DNA of 64,000 nucleotides from Porphyromonas canoris (GTDB lineage: Bacteria; Bacteroidota; Bacteroidia; Bacteroidales; Porphyromonadaceae), in NCBI RefSeq assembly GCF_000769115.1, contig NZ_JQZV01000006.1, positions 55,922 to 119,921 on the forward strand, in the 5' to 3' direction. Positions 45,709 through 55,954 of the stretch are shown piece by piece. The position numbers were made by a program, and so were the translations under genes. The notes under the pieces are model-generated. The model did not search any database and had not been told where the DNA came from. It was given only the letters and a program-made list of their open reading frames with translations. How positions within the stretch are numbered: position 1 is the first letter of the stretch; the number at the start of each line of letters is the position of its first letter.

Positions 45709-47043
45709 ATGAAGGCAGTACAGACAATCAAAAATATCTGGAAAATTGAGGATCTTCGTACTAGAATCCTTACCACTGTTTTCTTGGTAATTCTATACCG
45801 ATTGGGAACATTTGTTGTTCTTCCCGGTATAGACCCTAACGCACTATTAGCCTTGAAGAACTCTACATCAGAGGGCCTTTTGGCGCTATTAGATATGTTT
45901 TCCGGAGGGGCATTCTCAAATGCATCAATTTTCGCGTTAGGTATCATGCCATATATTTCTGCATCCATTGTAATGCAGCTTCTGGCAATAGTGGTTCCAT
46001 CATTCCAAAAGATGCAGCGTGAGGGAGAAAGTGGTAGAAGAAAGATGAATCAATATACTCGTTATCTTACCATTTTAATTCTTCTTGTTCAAGGTCCTGT
46101 TTACCTTATTGGTACTCGAAATACATTGGCGGCAGAGGGGGTGATTATGCCTTCAACGTTAGGATTTATGGTCGTTTCAACGGCAATCCTTACTGCTGGC
46201 TCTATGTTTGTGTTGTGGCTTGGAGAGAAGATCACAGATAAAGGTATAGGCAATGGTGTCTCTTTTATCATTCTAATAGGTATCATAGCTCGTTTCCCTG
46301 AAGCGGTCATCAATGAGTTTTCTCTAAGACTTGGAGGCGAAGGAGGTCTGTATGTCTTCATCCTTGAGATTGTATTCCTTCTGCTTGTTATTGCAGGAGC
46401 TATTTTGTTGGTACAGGGAACACGTAGAGTTCCGGTACAATATGCCAAGAGAATGGTAGGAAATAAGCAATATGGTGGTGCACGTCAGTACATTCCTTTG
46501 AAGGTTAATGCTGCAAATGTGATGCCGATCATTTTTGCTCAAGCTATTATGTTTTTACCGGTGAGTTTGTACTCTTTTGCTTCTTCAGAACCATCCGCTT
46601 TGCTTACTGATTTTATGCATGGTAGAGGAGTTTTGTACGCAGTCGTTTTCTCGCTGTTGATCATTCTGTTTACGTACTTCTATACAGCAGTTACGATAAA
46701 TCCTACGCAAATGGCAGAAGATCTCAAGAGAAATAATGGTTTCATTCCCGGAGTAAAACCAGGCAAGGCAACAAAGAACTTTTTGGATGATGTGATGAGT
46801 AAAATCACTCTTCCCGGAGCTATTTTCCTTGCTGTTGTAGCAATACTACCTACATTTGCGATGTCTGAATCTATGGGTATAAACCCTGCTTTTGCACAGT
46901 TCTTTGGTGGTACATCTCTAATTATTCTTGTCGGTGTTGTTCTTGACACTCTTCAACAGATAGAGTCTCATTTGCTCATGCACCATTATGACGGATTTAG
47001 TGAGAGTGGACGTATTAAAGGACGCTCAAGTGCCATGTACTGA
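45709..47043 (+). CDS. secY: Protein translocase subunit SecY
   Basis: 444 residues with ten membrane helices, the channel of the Sec translocon in the inner membrane. LRTRILTTVFLVILYRLGTFVVLPGID forms TM1, the plug region follows (FSGGAFSNASIFALGIMPYISASIVMQLL), and the last cytosolic loop has FIPGVKPGKAT. It lies between rplO and map, as in most Bacteroidetes. Confidence 0.97.
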   Translation: MKAVQTIKNIWKIEDLRTRILTTVFLVILYRLGTFVVLPGIDPNALLALKNSTSEGLLALLDMFSGGAFSNASIFALGIMPYISASIVMQLLAIVVPSFQKMQREGESGRRKMNQYTRYLTILILLVQGPVYLIGTRNTLAAEGVIMPSTLGFMVVSTAILTAGSMFVLWLGEKITDKGIGNGVSFIILIGIIARFPEAVINEFSLRLGGEGGLYVFILEIVFLLLVIAGAILLVQGTRRVPVQYAKRMVGNKQYGGARQYIPLKVNAANVMPIIFAQAIMFLPVSLYSFASSEPSALLTDFMHGRGVLYAVVFSLLIILFTYFYTAVTINPTQMAEDLKRNNGFIPGVKPGKATKNFLDDVMSKITLPGAIFLAVVAILPTFAMSESMGINPAFAQFFGGTSLIILVGVVLDTLQQIESHLLMHHYDGFSESGRIKGRSSAMY

Positions 47044-47052
47044 TCTCAGACT

Positions 47053-47838
47053 ATGGTATATCTAAAGACAAAAGAAGAAATTGAACTTCTGCGAGCAGCC
47101 AACCAACTTGTTGGTCGGACGCTTGCAGAGGTTGCTAAACATATAAAACCGGGTGTTTCAACTAAGCAACTTGACACTGTAGCAAATGAGTTCATTTGTG
47201 ACCATGGGGCTACTCCTGCTTTTTTAGGATATGCAGGATTTCCCGGATCTATTTGTACGTCTCCTAATGAGTATATAGTACATGGTATTCCTTCCGATAA
47301 GGTGATACTTAAAGAGGGAGATATTGTATCGGTAGATTGTGGAACAAAGCTAATGGGTTTTACGGGTGATAGTGCTTTTACTTTTCCTGTTGGAGAAGTC
47401 TCTTCCGAAGTAAAGAAACTTCTGAATACAACTAAAGATTCTCTTGCTTTAGGAATCGAGCAGCTACAAGTCGGTCGTCGGCTTGGAGACATAGGCTATG
47501 CGATACAAAACTATTGCGAAAAGGCGGGTTTTTCTGTTGTTCGTGAGTTTGTTGGGCATGGTATTGGTCGAGAAATGCACGAAGAACCTCAAGTTCCCAA
47601 TTATGGAAGAAGAGGTACCGGATTTCAAGTGAAAGAAGGACTATGCATCTGTATAGAACCTATGATCAATATGGGATCTAAGAATATTGTAAACGGGGAT
47701 GATGGTTGGTCTGTTTGGACCAGAGACCGGAAATATTCTGCTCATTTTGAACATTGTGTGGCTGTTGTAGATGGTAAGGCAGATGTCCTTTCTACATTTG
47801 ATTATATATATGAAGTCTTAGGTTACCAAACATTTTAG
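47053..47838 (+). CDS. map: Methionine aminopeptidase, type I
   Basis: 261 residues. It removes N-terminal Met co-translationally. The five metal ligands are visible: Asp in VSVDCGT, Asp in FTGDSAFTF, His in GHGIGREMHEEP, Glu in CIEPMI and Glu in FEHCVAV. It is the short (type Ia) form without an N-terminal zinc-finger extension. It lies directly after secY; adk is absent here. Confidence 0.96.
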   Translation: MVYLKTKEEIELLRAANQLVGRTLAEVAKHIKPGVSTKQLDTVANEFICDHGATPAFLGYAGFPGSICTSPNEYIVHGIPSDKVILKEGDIVSVDCGTKLMGFTGDSAFTFPVGEVSSEVKKLLNTTKDSLALGIEQLQVGRRLGDIGYAIQNYCEKAGFSVVREFVGHGIGREMHEEPQVPNYGRRGTGFQVKEGLCICIEPMINMGSKNIVNGDDGWSVWTRDRKYSAHFEHCVAVVDGKADVLSTFDYIYEVLGYQTF

Positions 47839-47853
47839 TTATCATTATAGTTC

Positions 47854-48072
47854 ATGGCAAAACAGGCGGCAATAGAACAAGATGGAGTCATCGTTGAAGC
47901 TCTTTCCAATGCAATGTTTAAGGTTGAGTTGGACAACGGTCACGTTGTTACAGCTCACATTTCCGGAAAGATGCGTATGCATTACATTCGAATCCTTCCT
48001 GGAGATCGAGTGAAGGTTGAGATGTCTCCGTATGATCTTACAAAAGGTCGTATATCATTCAGATACAAATAA
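47854..48072 (+). CDS. infA: Translation initiation factor IF-1
   Basis: 72 residues in an OB fold. [61 protein letters not shown]: complete and typical. It binds the A site of the 30S subunit during initiation. Confidence 0.97.
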   Translation: MAKQAAIEQDGVIVEALSNAMFKVELDNGHVVTAHISGKMRMHYIRILPGDRVKVEMSPYDLTKGRISFRYK

Positions 48073-48096
48073 AACAAGACAAAGATACATTTCATC

Positions 48097-48213
48097 ATGA
48101 AAGTAAGAACATCCCTAAAAAAACGCACTCCGGAGTGTAAGATTGTCAGACGTAAGGGTCGCTTATACATTATCAATAAGAAGAACCCTAAAATGAAACA
48201 ACGTCAAAAATAA
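48097..48213 (+). CDS. rpmJ: 50S ribosomal protein L36 (zinc-free type)
   Basis: 38 residues, [20 protein letters not shown] at the start and KMKQRQK at the end. In zinc-binding L36 the ligands are Cys11, Cys14, Cys27 and a His near 33. Here they are Thr11, Cys14, Asn27 and Met33, so the site is lost and this is the C-minus form. It lies 24 bp after infA in the usual place before rpsM. Confidence 0.93.
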   Translation: MKVRTSLKKRTPECKIVRRKGRLYIINKKNPKMKQRQK

Positions 48214-48257
48214 TTCGTACTTTTGCACTCCTAAAACGGAATTAATATACTCATATT

Positions 48258-48638
48258 ATGGCAATAAGAATTGTAGGTGTTGACCTACCACAAAACAAGA
48301 GAGGCGAGATTGCTCTTACCTATATCTTCGGTATAGGTAGAAGTAGTGCTAATTCCATTCTAGACAAAGCCGGTATCAACAAGGATATCAAGGTGAAAGA
48401 CTGGACAGATGATCAGGCAGCTAAGATCCGTGAAATTATAGGGGCCGAATATAAGGTAGAAGGAGATCTTAGAACAGAGGTGACTCTTAATATCAAGAGA
48501 CTTATGGATATAGGTTGCTATAGAGGTATACGTCACCGTCTTCATCTCCCTTTGCGTGGTCAAAGCACAAAGAACAATGCCCGAACTCGCAAAGGAAAGA
48601 AGAAAACAGTTGCGAATAAGAAGAAAGCTACTAAATAA
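48258..48638 (+). CDS. rpsM: 30S ribosomal protein S13
   Basis: 126 residues. A 30S head protein contacting the P-site tRNA and forming bridge B1. [29 protein letters not shown], then [28 protein letters not shown], with a lysine-rich tail. Confidence 0.97.
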   Translation: MAIRIVGVDLPQNKRGEIALTYIFGIGRSSANSILDKAGINKDIKVKDWTDDQAAKIREIIGAEYKVEGDLRTEVTLNIKRLMDIGCYRGIRHRLHLPLRGQSTKNNARTRKGKKKTVANKKKATK

Positions 48639-48652
48639 TACGTTAAGATAAT

Positions 48653-49039
48653 ATGGCAAAAAAGACAGTCGCAAAGAAGAGAGTTGTTCGCGTTGATGCT
48701 ATTGGGCAAGCGCATATCCACTCTTCTTTCAACAACATCATCATCTCTCTTGCCAATGCAGAAGGTCAAGTTATCTCTTGGTCAAGTGCAGGTAAGATGG
48801 GTTTTAGAAGCTCTAAAAAGAATACTCCTTATGCAGCTCAACTCGCTGCTCAAGACTGTGCTAAGGTTGCATACGACCTTGGTTTGCGTAAAGTGAAAGT
48901 TTATGTAAAAGGACCGGGTAACGGCCGTGAGTCTGCTATCAGATCTATTCATGGTGCAGGTATAGAGGTTATGGAGATTATAGACGTAACTCCTCTACCA
49001 CATAATGGATGTCGTCCTCCTAAGAGAAGAAGAGTATAA
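48653..49039 (+). CDS. rpsK: 30S ribosomal protein S11
   Basis: 128 residues. A platform protein near the E site. [44 protein letters not shown] and the C-terminal [18 protein letters not shown] are the hallmarks. Confidence 0.97.
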   Translation: MAKKTVAKKRVVRVDAIGQAHIHSSFNNIIISLANAEGQVISWSSAGKMGFRSSKKNTPYAAQLAAQDCAKVAYDLGLRKVKVYVKGPGNGRESAIRSIHGAGIEVMEIIDVTPLPHNGCRPPKRRRV

Positions 49040-49067
49040 TACACTTTACTTACTTAAATCATTAAGA

Positions 49068-49138
49068 ATGAAGGCTGCGTATAAATATAAATGGATTGAG
49101 CATCTCTCACAATCGCGGCTGTATGCGTACGCTTTCAT
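49068..49138 (+). promoter_or_regulatory. Hairpin in the rpsK-rpsD spacer
   Basis: ATGAAGGC (49068-49075) can pair with GCTTTCAT (49131-49138), and GCGTA (49077-49081) with TATGC (49122-49126), around a 40-nt loop. It lies just before rpsD in a 115-bp spacer. A translational control site for S4 is possible; this is inference from position. Confidence 0.35.
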
Positions 49139-49154
49139 GTAATCAAATTTTATT

Positions 49155-49754
49155 ATGGCAAGATATACAGGCCCTAAGGCGAGAATTGCTCGCAAATTCG
49201 GAGAGCCTATCTTTGGCTCCGTAAAGTCTAAGAAGAACTATCCTCCGGGACAACACGGCAATAGCAGAAGACGTAAGACTTCTGAGTATGGTATTCAGCT
49301 GCGCGAAAAACAGAAAGCAAAATACACTTATGGTGTTTTAGAAAGACAGTTTAGAAATCTTTTCGATAAAGCGTCTCGCTCTAAAGGTGTAAAGGGTGAG
49401 GTTCTTCTTCAATTGCTGGAACAACGACTTGACAACATAGTGTATCGTCTTGGTATCGCTAAGACCCGTGCTGCTGCACGTCAGTTGGTTAACCACCGTC
49501 ATATTATCGTTGATGGAAAGGTCGTAGATATCCCATCTTATAGCGTAAAACAAGGTCAAGTGATTGGTGTTAGAGAAAAATCTAAGTCTCTTGAAGTGAT
49601 TGTTGACTCTCTTGCATCAAGCGGCGGAAGTAAGTATCCATGGTTGGAATGGGATAAGGCTTCTTATTCCGGTAAGCTTCTTAGCATTCCTTCCAGAGAG
49701 GATATCCCTGAAAATATCAAAGAACAACTGATTGTAGAACTCTATTCAAAGTAA
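49155..49754 (+). CDS. rpsD: 30S ribosomal protein S4
   Basis: 199 residues. A primary 16S-binding protein and often an operon repressor. [21 protein letters not shown] lacks the N-terminal cysteine cluster of zinc-binding S4. The S4 domain is [41 protein letters not shown]. It is preceded by a spacer with a hairpin. Confidence 0.97.
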   Translation: MARYTGPKARIARKFGEPIFGSVKSKKNYPPGQHGNSRRRKTSEYGIQLREKQKAKYTYGVLERQFRNLFDKASRSKGVKGEVLLQLLEQRLDNIVYRLGIAKTRAAARQLVNHRHIIVDGKVVDIPSYSVKQGQVIGVREKSKSLEVIVDSLASSGGSKYPWLEWDKASYSGKLLSIPSREDIPENIKEQLIVELYSK

Positions 49755-49762
49755 CGTAGTAT

Positions 49763-50758
49763 ATGGCTTTATTGGCATTTCAAAAACCTGAAAGGGTAGT
49801 CATGCTTGAAGATTCCCCTACATACGGGAAGTTCGAGCTAAGACCGCTGGAGCCGGGGTACGGTATTACTGTGGGTAATGCTTTGAGAAGGATTCTTCTA
49901 TCGGCTCTGGAGGGTTACGCTATCAACTCAATCAAGATAGACAACGTTGAGCACGAGTTTGCTACCATTCCCGGTGTGATCGAGGATGTTACCAGCATCA
50001 TTCTTAATTTGAAAAAAGTGCGTTTTAAGCGTATTGTCGAAGGGGAAGAGGGCGAAACCGTTAGTATAAAGGTTCAAAATACAGAGCAGTTTACCGCAGC
50101 AGATATTTCTGCAAAGCTAAGTAGTTTTGAAGTGCTCAACAAGGATCAGGTTATCTGCAATCTGGATAAATCTGTATCCTTTACCATCCAACTTACCATT
50201 ATAAAAGGACGCTCTTGGATTCCTGCGGAAGAGATGATGGGAATGTTTGATGACCCTCAACAGATCGCGATTGACGCTATCTTTACACCCATCAAACAGG
50301 TCAAATACCAAGTGGAAAATACTCGTGTGGAGCAACGTACAGACTACGACAAGCTAACATTAGAGATTACCACAGATGGTTCTATCTCTCCCAAGGATGC
50401 CTTGCAAGGTGCAGCGCAGATTCTTATCTCTCATTTCGCTCTTTGTGCAGAAGATTATGTCGCATTAGAGAGTGATATAACGGATGACAACTCTGAGTTT
50501 GATGAAGATGCAATACACATGCGCCAATTGCTCATGTCTCCGCTATCTGAACTCGATCTTTCCGTTCGTGCTCTCAACTGTTTGAAGGCAGCGGAAGTTG
50601 AAACTCTTGGAGAACTTGTTGCGCACACTAAGGCAGACCTTCTAAAGTTCCGCAATTTTGGTAAGAAGTCTCTTACAGAATTGGAAGACCTTCTTGAACG
50701 TTTGGAACTCTCGTTCGGTATGGATGTAGCCAAGTACAAATTAGATAAAGAATTATAA
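49763..50758 (+). CDS. rpoA: DNA-directed RNA polymerase subunit alpha
   Basis: 331 residues. The N-terminal domain (dimerisation and assembly) has [31 protein letters not shown]. The C-terminal domain (about 255-320) has [31 protein letters not shown] and [25 protein letters not shown]. An acidic linker precedes the C-terminal domain. Confidence 0.97.
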   Translation: MALLAFQKPERVVMLEDSPTYGKFELRPLEPGYGITVGNALRRILLSALEGYAINSIKIDNVEHEFATIPGVIEDVTSIILNLKKVRFKRIVEGEEGETVSIKVQNTEQFTAADISAKLSSFEVLNKDQVICNLDKSVSFTIQLTIIKGRSWIPAEEMMGMFDDPQQIAIDAIFTPIKQVKYQVENTRVEQRTDYDKLTLEITTDGSISPKDALQGAAQILISHFALCAEDYVALESDITDDNSEFDEDAIHMRQLLMSPLSELDLSVRALNCLKAAEVETLGELVAHTKADLLKFRNFGKKSLTELEDLLERLELSFGMDVAKYKLDKEL

Positions 50759-50762
50759 GAAG

Positions 50763-51239
50763 ATGAGACATAGAAAAAAATTCAATCACCTTGGCCGTAA
50801 GACAGCTCACAGACACGCAATGCTTTCAAATATGGCAACTTCTCTTATTATGCATAAGAGGATTCAGACCACTCTTGCCAAGGCAAAAGCACTAAGACAG
50901 TATGTAGAACCGATTATCAATCGTTCTAAAGAAGACACAACACACTCTCGTCGTACTGTTTTCTCTTATTTGCAAAATAAATATGCGGTAACAGAGTTGT
51001 TCCAAAATATATCTCAAAAAGTTGCGGATCGTCCGGGCGGTTACACTCGTATCCTTAAGACAGGATTCCGTCTTGGTGATAATGCTCAGATGTGTATTAT
51101 AGAGCTTGTGGACTACAACGAAAACATGCTTAAGGAAAAGAAAGAGACTGCTAAGCAACCTCGTACACGTCGTTCACGCAAGAAAGCAACAGAGTCTGCT
51201 CCTGCAGCTCAACCTCAATCTGAGGCAGCAGAAGCGTAA
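50763..51239 (+). CDS. rplQ: 50S ribosomal protein L17
   Basis: 158 residues. [29 protein letters not shown] is canonical. Beyond the usual end (about residue 120) there is a Lys/Arg- then Ala/Gln/Glu-rich tail ([24 protein letters not shown]), as in many Bacteroidetes. It is the last gene of the cluster. Confidence 0.97.
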   Translation: MRHRKKFNHLGRKTAHRHAMLSNMATSLIMHKRIQTTLAKAKALRQYVEPIINRSKEDTTHSRRTVFSYLQNKYAVTELFQNISQKVADRPGGYTRILKTGFRLGDNAQMCIIELVDYNENMLKEKKETAKQPRTRRSRKKATESAPAAQPQSEAAEA

Positions 51240-51272
51240 CTCTTACAATGAACTATATTCAGATATACATTC

Positions 51273-51308
51273 AAAGGGGGTATCAGATTCATCTGACACC
51301 CCCTTTTT
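51273..51308 (+). terminator. Terminator of the ribosomal protein cluster
   Basis: Arms 51273-51286 (AAAGGGGGTATCAG) and 51293-51306 pair over 14 positions with one mismatch. The loop is ATTCAT and a T-run follows. It lies 33 bp after rplQ. Confidence 0.85.
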
Positions 51309-51537
51309 ATTGTTATTCTTGTCTCGTTGTCAGGAGAAGCGTAAAGAGGGAAGCGTTCTTAATCATCTGGAGATCAATTCTTACACACTTTCCCGGTTAG
51401 ACATTTAAGAATAGTGAATAGAGGTAAAGTCAAATCTCTATTCAGAGAACAGAACCAAAGGGGGGGATTTTCTCTCTTTTTCTCTCGTCCTCGGTGCTTC
51501 TATTCCTCTTTTATACGCGGTTTTGGCTGTGGAAATG

Positions 51538-51568
51538 TTTGTATTTATGATAATATTTCCTACCTTTG
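51538..51568 (+). promoter_or_regulatory. Promoter P1 upstream of the large lipoprotein gene
   Basis: TTTG (51538-51541), 19 bp, TACCTTTG (51561-51568), a perfect consensus match. It would give a leader of about 375 nt before ATG 51953. The leader contains the palindrome TGTGGCCACA (51641-51650) and long T-rich runs. Confidence 0.65.
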
Positions 51569-51663
51569 CTCTTGTAGAGTAAGACGAGAAGAAGTCTGCT
51601 TTGGCGTAAGTATGAGATATTAAGGAGATTAGCGTCCATCTGTGGCCACATTTATGGTTCGTT

Positions 51664-51693
51664 TTTGTCGTCTTTTTATCTCCCTTATCTTTG
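51664..51693 (+). promoter_or_regulatory. Promoter P2 upstream of the large lipoprotein gene
   Basis: TTTG (51664-51667), 18 bp, TATCTTTG (51686-51693). A second plausible start site 125 bp closer to the gene. Nothing else was recognised in 51309-51952. Confidence 0.5.
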
Positions 51694-51952
51694 GGTTTTG
51701 TTGCTTTTTGCCTAAAATTTTCTTCTTTTTTTTCTTTCTCTCATTGGTGAATATGTTAAAAGTGGATGTCTCATTGTCTATCATAAGATTTTTGTCTTAG
51801 AAGCGTGGTGTGGCATCTTTTAGAAAGATCTTCAGGTGTTGAAATAACTGATCTCTCAAAAGGATCGAATTGATATTGATAAACTAGAAGTATTAACCCA
51901 ATACAGCATACGAATCAAATTTTTATTTACTAACTCTAAATGTTATTGTTTT

Positions 51953-54900
51953 ATGAAAAGAAACTTTTCTTTCAGATTCATTATGCTTGCGCTTGTTGCT
52001 GTGCTTTTCACTGTGACAAGTTGTAAGGATTATGATGATGATATTAAGAAAATCGAGGCAGCTCTAGAAGCTTACAAGGCCGGTGCTGCTAACGATCTTA
52101 AGGCTACGAAAGCTGAGCTTGAAAAGAAGATCACGGACCTTAAAGGCGATGTGACTACTGTTGCAGGCAAGGTGAAAGCTCTTGAGGAAAAAGTTGCTTC
52201 AGTGGAGGCTAATGCCGCTACAAAGAAGGAGCTTGAAGATGCAAAGAAAGAGCTTATGGCTAAGCTTGTTTCCCTTGAAACATTCAATGCTTATAAGGCT
52301 CAAGTAGATGCTAAGTTGGCTGATCTCGAAGCTAAGCTTGCTAAGGCTGCTACAAAAGACGAAGTTAAGGCTTTGGAAGATAGACTTAATGCAAAGATCG
52401 CTAAGGTTGAAGATGAACTTGGTAAGAGAATTGCTGCTTTGGAAGGAGTCTTGAAGCTTGTTAATGGCGAGTCTGAAGTGCTTAAGGAAATCAATGCCAG
52501 ACTTGATGGTATCGATAAGTCTCTTGAAGATCACCTTGCTAAGATTAACGAAAACAAGGCCGCTATCGAAGCTCTTAAGACCGAATTGCAAGAGAAGTAT
52601 GACGAACTTAAGGGTCTGATCGAAGCAAACAAGACTGCTATTGAAAATTTGGATGCTAAGGTTGAGCGTTATAAGAAAGAATTGGACGATAAGGATAAAG
52701 AGTTGGAAAAGATGATCGGATTCAACGCTGCTAACATCCTTACACTTTCTAAGCAACTTGAAGGTCTTACATTCATCCCAACTCGTGGTCTTCCTTCTGA
52801 AAAGACTATGAAGTTGTACTATTTTGCAGGTGACTATACAGCTGATCACGTGTTGATGTATCGCGTTAGCCCATCTAATGCAAAGCTTGGTGAAGACTTT
52901 ACTATCGAAAGCTTGAACTTCCAAATCACTACTCGTTCTGCTGACGATGGTGTAGAAGATCACTCCTCTAAGGTTGATGTTCACATCAATGGTGAGGTTA
53001 CTCAAAAGGGTGATATCATCTACATTCCTGTTCATATTAAGGGAGCAGAAGCTTGTGAAGTGTTTGGTAACGACACTTGGTGGGGCAATGAGTTCTTCCA
53101 TGGTGATAATGTTCTTGAAGAAGCTAACTTTGGACCTCATGTTGTTATGACCGTGGACGAAGACGCTACTACTCCTAATGTTAACTATGGAGCAAAGGGT
53201 GGCAAAAGAGGTCTTTCTATCGTTGTTACAGCTCTTACTAACGATATTAAGAGAAAAGAAGGACAAACTCCTGCTAAGCTTCGTGTGAAGTCTACAGAAC
53301 ACGTTAATACTCAACTTATCCCTACTCAAATCAAACTTGCTGAAGTTGTTGGTGAAAAGGGTCTTGTAGAGTTGGGTAAACCGGGTAAGCCTGTTTTGAC
53401 ATCTCGTCTTCTTAAGAGAACTCTTGCTGAGGCTACTACTTGGGCAAATGAGGACGAAGCCGTTCTTGGAAACGATGAAAAGAACTGGAACGTTCTTATG
53501 TGGTCCGGTACTCCTATTGCAAATGCTGCTCCTATCCAAGGAGAGATCGATCTTTATGACTATGTAACATCTTTCTACTATCCTCAAGATGGCGGTGATT
53601 ATAAGAATGAAAAGGTTGTTACTGGAGATCCATTCCGCCATTTCTACAATGAGTTTGGTGCATTTGGTGAACCATACACAGACAAACCGGTTTATGCTAA
53701 GCCTGTTTACGAATTTGAGCAAGTAGCATACGAAGATGATAATCACAATATTGTTATCATTGATGGTAATACAAACACTACTCACGTTTATACAACTATC
53801 GAAGGTAGCAAGCTTAAAGTTAAAGCTGATCAAATCTCTGCTTCTAACAATAAGAAGGTGATTGTTAAGGTTACACAAGTTAACTCTAAGTGTGACGTTC
53901 GTCAGCCTGTAGGTTATTTGGTTGTTAAGATCGTAGAATCTACAACAGGTTGGAGTGATGCTCATTGGACATTTGACTTTACTCAAGACGAACCAGAAGA
54001 TGCAGATAAATTCACTTCTTACAGAAACATTCCTTACTATCACAAGATGTTTGGTACTGATAAGCCTGTAGGAGGTCAAATTGTAAACTTCGAAAATGCT
54101 AATGATAACACTGTGGTTGCACGCTGGATGAACCCATTGAATGCGAAGAATTCTTGGGGTATTTCTAATGCTCTTCCTAACCCTGGTGACATCAATCCTA
54201 TCTTGAAGCAGTTGCCTACAATCAACTCTGCAGCAGAGTTCAAGAGTGCTTACATTATCAATGGTGATAACTCTGAAATAATTGAGCAATCTTTCGAGGC
54301 AGCAGATTATAACCATGTAAATGATACTGAAAATGTTGATGCTACGGGTGTTGATGAAGTTGATGCCTTCGACCATGTTCTTATCAGATATGAATTTGAT
54401 GCTAACTCGTTTATCGTTTATGTAGACGATAAGGCTCCGGCCGGTGATTATAGCATTACTTACAAGCTACAATACAAGACAGGTAATGTACAACAAGGTC
54501 GTGACCTTTACTTGACATTCAAGTTCCGTGTTGCGCTTCGTGAAATCTCTGTTAGCAAGGCAGAAAATGCTCATAACTGGATCCCGAATACAGATATCAT
54601 CAGAGCTCAATATGCAAGAATCCAAAACACTATTGCAGGTGGTTATGAATTCTTGTCTGAAAATGGCTATAAGGTAGACCTTACTGAAGCATTCAAGTTG
54701 GTTGAAAATGATAAGTCTAACATCCTTATAACTACTGAAAAGATTGTTGACTCTAATAGCGTAGAACCAGGTGAGGCTCCACAATACAGAGCAAGATTCG
54801 AGTTCGTTTATGATCAAGATCTTGTTGACGCTGGTTTCGTATTTAAGCGTGATGATAAGAACTATTTGACTCAGATCTACGTGAAAGATCAGCCTTCTAA

Positions 54901-55870
54901 TATAGCTGCTTGGATCGCAAGAGATGCTGACGGATGGGAACGCTTGCGTATTTCTATCTCTACAGGTGGAGACCGTCTATACAGTTACTTGATGAGCAAC
55001 CACAGACCTCACTCTGTAGGTTATCCTCACAATATGCTTACTACCGATGCAGAAGACTCTTCTCTTGAACGTGTAGACGACATGGAGAAACTCTTGAAGG
55101 TGCGTATGGTTACAGACATCAACCATGAGGCTCCTGATACAGATCCGAATCCTGAAAAGTTTGCTAATAACAACTATTACTACATTAAGGACTTCGCTGT
55201 GAAGTTTGAAAGAGCTCTACGTGTTAAGTTTACTACTGTTGTGTTGACAGATAAGCAAGATAAGCAAACATTCGAGTTTAACTTCCATACAAGAGATACT
55301 TCTGCTAAGATTTATCGCGGTCTGTTTGACCATGGTGATGCAGGAGTTACAAACTCTCAAGGTATTGGTCACTTGGTAGCAAGATTTGATCCTTCTGAAA
55401 CTATCAATGGAGATGCTAAGTTTGCTCCTAAGAAACTTGCTCAATGGTATGGTCTTGAAGAGCGTCTAACATTCCCATTGAGAGATGATACTCATATTGA
55501 CTACAAGTACATGGAAGTATCTAACGATAAGGGTGCTACATGGCAACCAATTCCGAAAGATATGACATCTATTTCTACACACCATCCGAGATTCATTGAT
55601 ATCGTAGGAGCATATGATAGTGCTACTCACGAGGATACTTGGACTGTAGAATGGCAAGGAAACTTGACAGGTATTACATCTGAAATCTGGTTCCGTATTC
55701 CTGTCCTTAACAAGACAGCAATCCAACAAGGTTTCAATGGAATAAAGGGTAATCCGGCTACACTTGTAGTAGGAGAAGCTCCTAATGGCTTGTGGGCTAC
55801 ATTCAGACGCGGTTATGCCGGAGTTAAGGGTTATGCAGTCTTCAAGATTGTTCCAAGACCTGGTATCTAA
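51953..55870 (+). CDS. Very large coiled-coil surface lipoprotein
   Basis: 1305 residues. The signal peptide ends LVAVLFTVTSC (Cys24), followed by an acidic KDYDDD that favours export to the outer surface in Bacteroidetes. Residues about 30-265 are a long coiled coil (heptads such as LKATKAELEKKITDLKGDV, AALEGVLKLVNGE). The remaining about 1000 residues are beta-rich with no named domain. Codon choice is strongly biased (AAG, GCT, CTT, GTT, ACT), like the adjacent ribosomal genes and unlike the lipoproteins at 24541-27909. This suggests very high expression, for instance as a major surface or S-layer-like protein. It is monocistronic, with its own terminator. Function not established. Confidence 0.75.
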   Translation: MKRNFSFRFIMLALVAVLFTVTSCKDYDDDIKKIEAALEAYKAGAANDLKATKAELEKKITDLKGDVTTVAGKVKALEEKVASVEANAATKKELEDAKKELMAKLVSLETFNAYKAQVDAKLADLEAKLAKAATKDEVKALEDRLNAKIAKVEDELGKRIAALEGVLKLVNGESEVLKEINARLDGIDKSLEDHLAKINENKAAIEALKTELQEKYDELKGLIEANKTAIENLDAKVERYKKELDDKDKELEKMIGFNAANILTLSKQLEGLTFIPTRGLPSEKTMKLYYFAGDYTADHVLMYRVSPSNAKLGEDFTIESLNFQITTRSADDGVEDHSSKVDVHINGEVTQKGDIIYIPVHIKGAEACEVFGNDTWWGNEFFHGDNVLEEANFGPHVVMTVDEDATTPNVNYGAKGGKRGLSIVVTALTNDIKRKEGQTPAKLRVKSTEHVNTQLIPTQIKLAEVVGEKGLVELGKPGKPVLTSRLLKRTLAEATTWANEDEAVLGNDEKNWNVLMWSGTPIANAAPIQGEIDLYDYVTSFYYPQDGGDYKNEKVVTGDPFRHFYNEFGAFGEPYTDKPVYAKPVYEFEQVAYEDDNHNIVIIDGNTNTTHVYTTIEGSKLKVKADQISASNNKKVIVKVTQVNSKCDVRQPVGYLVVKIVESTTGWSDAHWTFDFTQDEPEDADKFTSYRNIPYYHKMFGTDKPVGGQIVNFENANDNTVVARWMNPLNAKNSWGISNALPNPGDINPILKQLPTINSAAEFKSAYIINGDNSEIIEQSFEAADYNHVNDTENVDATGVDEVDAFDHVLIRYEFDANSFIVYVDDKAPAGDYSITYKLQYKTGNVQQGRDLYLTFKFRVALREISVSKAENAHNWIPNTDIIRAQYARIQNTIAGGYEFLSENGYKVDLTEAFKLVENDKSNILITTEKIVDSNSVEPGEAPQYRARFEFVYDQDLVDAGFVFKRDDKNYLTQIYVKDQPSNIAAWIARDADGWERLRISISTGGDRLYSYLMSNHRPHSVGYPHNMLTTDAEDSSLERVDDMEKLLKVRMVTDINHEAPDTDPNPEKFANNNYYYIKDFAVKFERALRVKFTTVVLTDKQDKQTFEFNFHTRDTSAKIYRGLFDHGDAGVTNSQGIGHLVARFDPSETINGDAKFAPKKLAQWYGLEERLTFPLRDDTHIDYKYMEVSNDKGATWQPIPKDMTSISTHHPRFIDIVGAYDSATHEDTWTVEWQGNLTGITSEIWFRIPVLNKTAIQQGFNGIKGNPATLVVGEAPNGLWATFRRGYAGVKGYAVFKIVPRPGI

Positions 55871-55917
55871 TAGACTTTGAGATCACAGTTGGGTTCTAAA
55901 TCTAACTTGAATATATT

Positions 55918-55954
55918 GAGAGGTGCGAGCGATGCTTGCACCTCTCTTTTTTTT
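55918..55954 (+). terminator. Terminator of the large lipoprotein gene
   Basis: GAGAGGTGCGAG (55918-55929) pairs with CTTGCACCTCTC (55935-55946), one G-U, loop of 5, then eight T residues. Confidence 0.9.

Noticed and set aside
52199-54376. 725-codon minus-strand ORF over the giant lipoprotein gene
   Set aside because: Shadow produced by the strong codon bias of the plus-strand gene, which has signal peptide, promoter and terminator.
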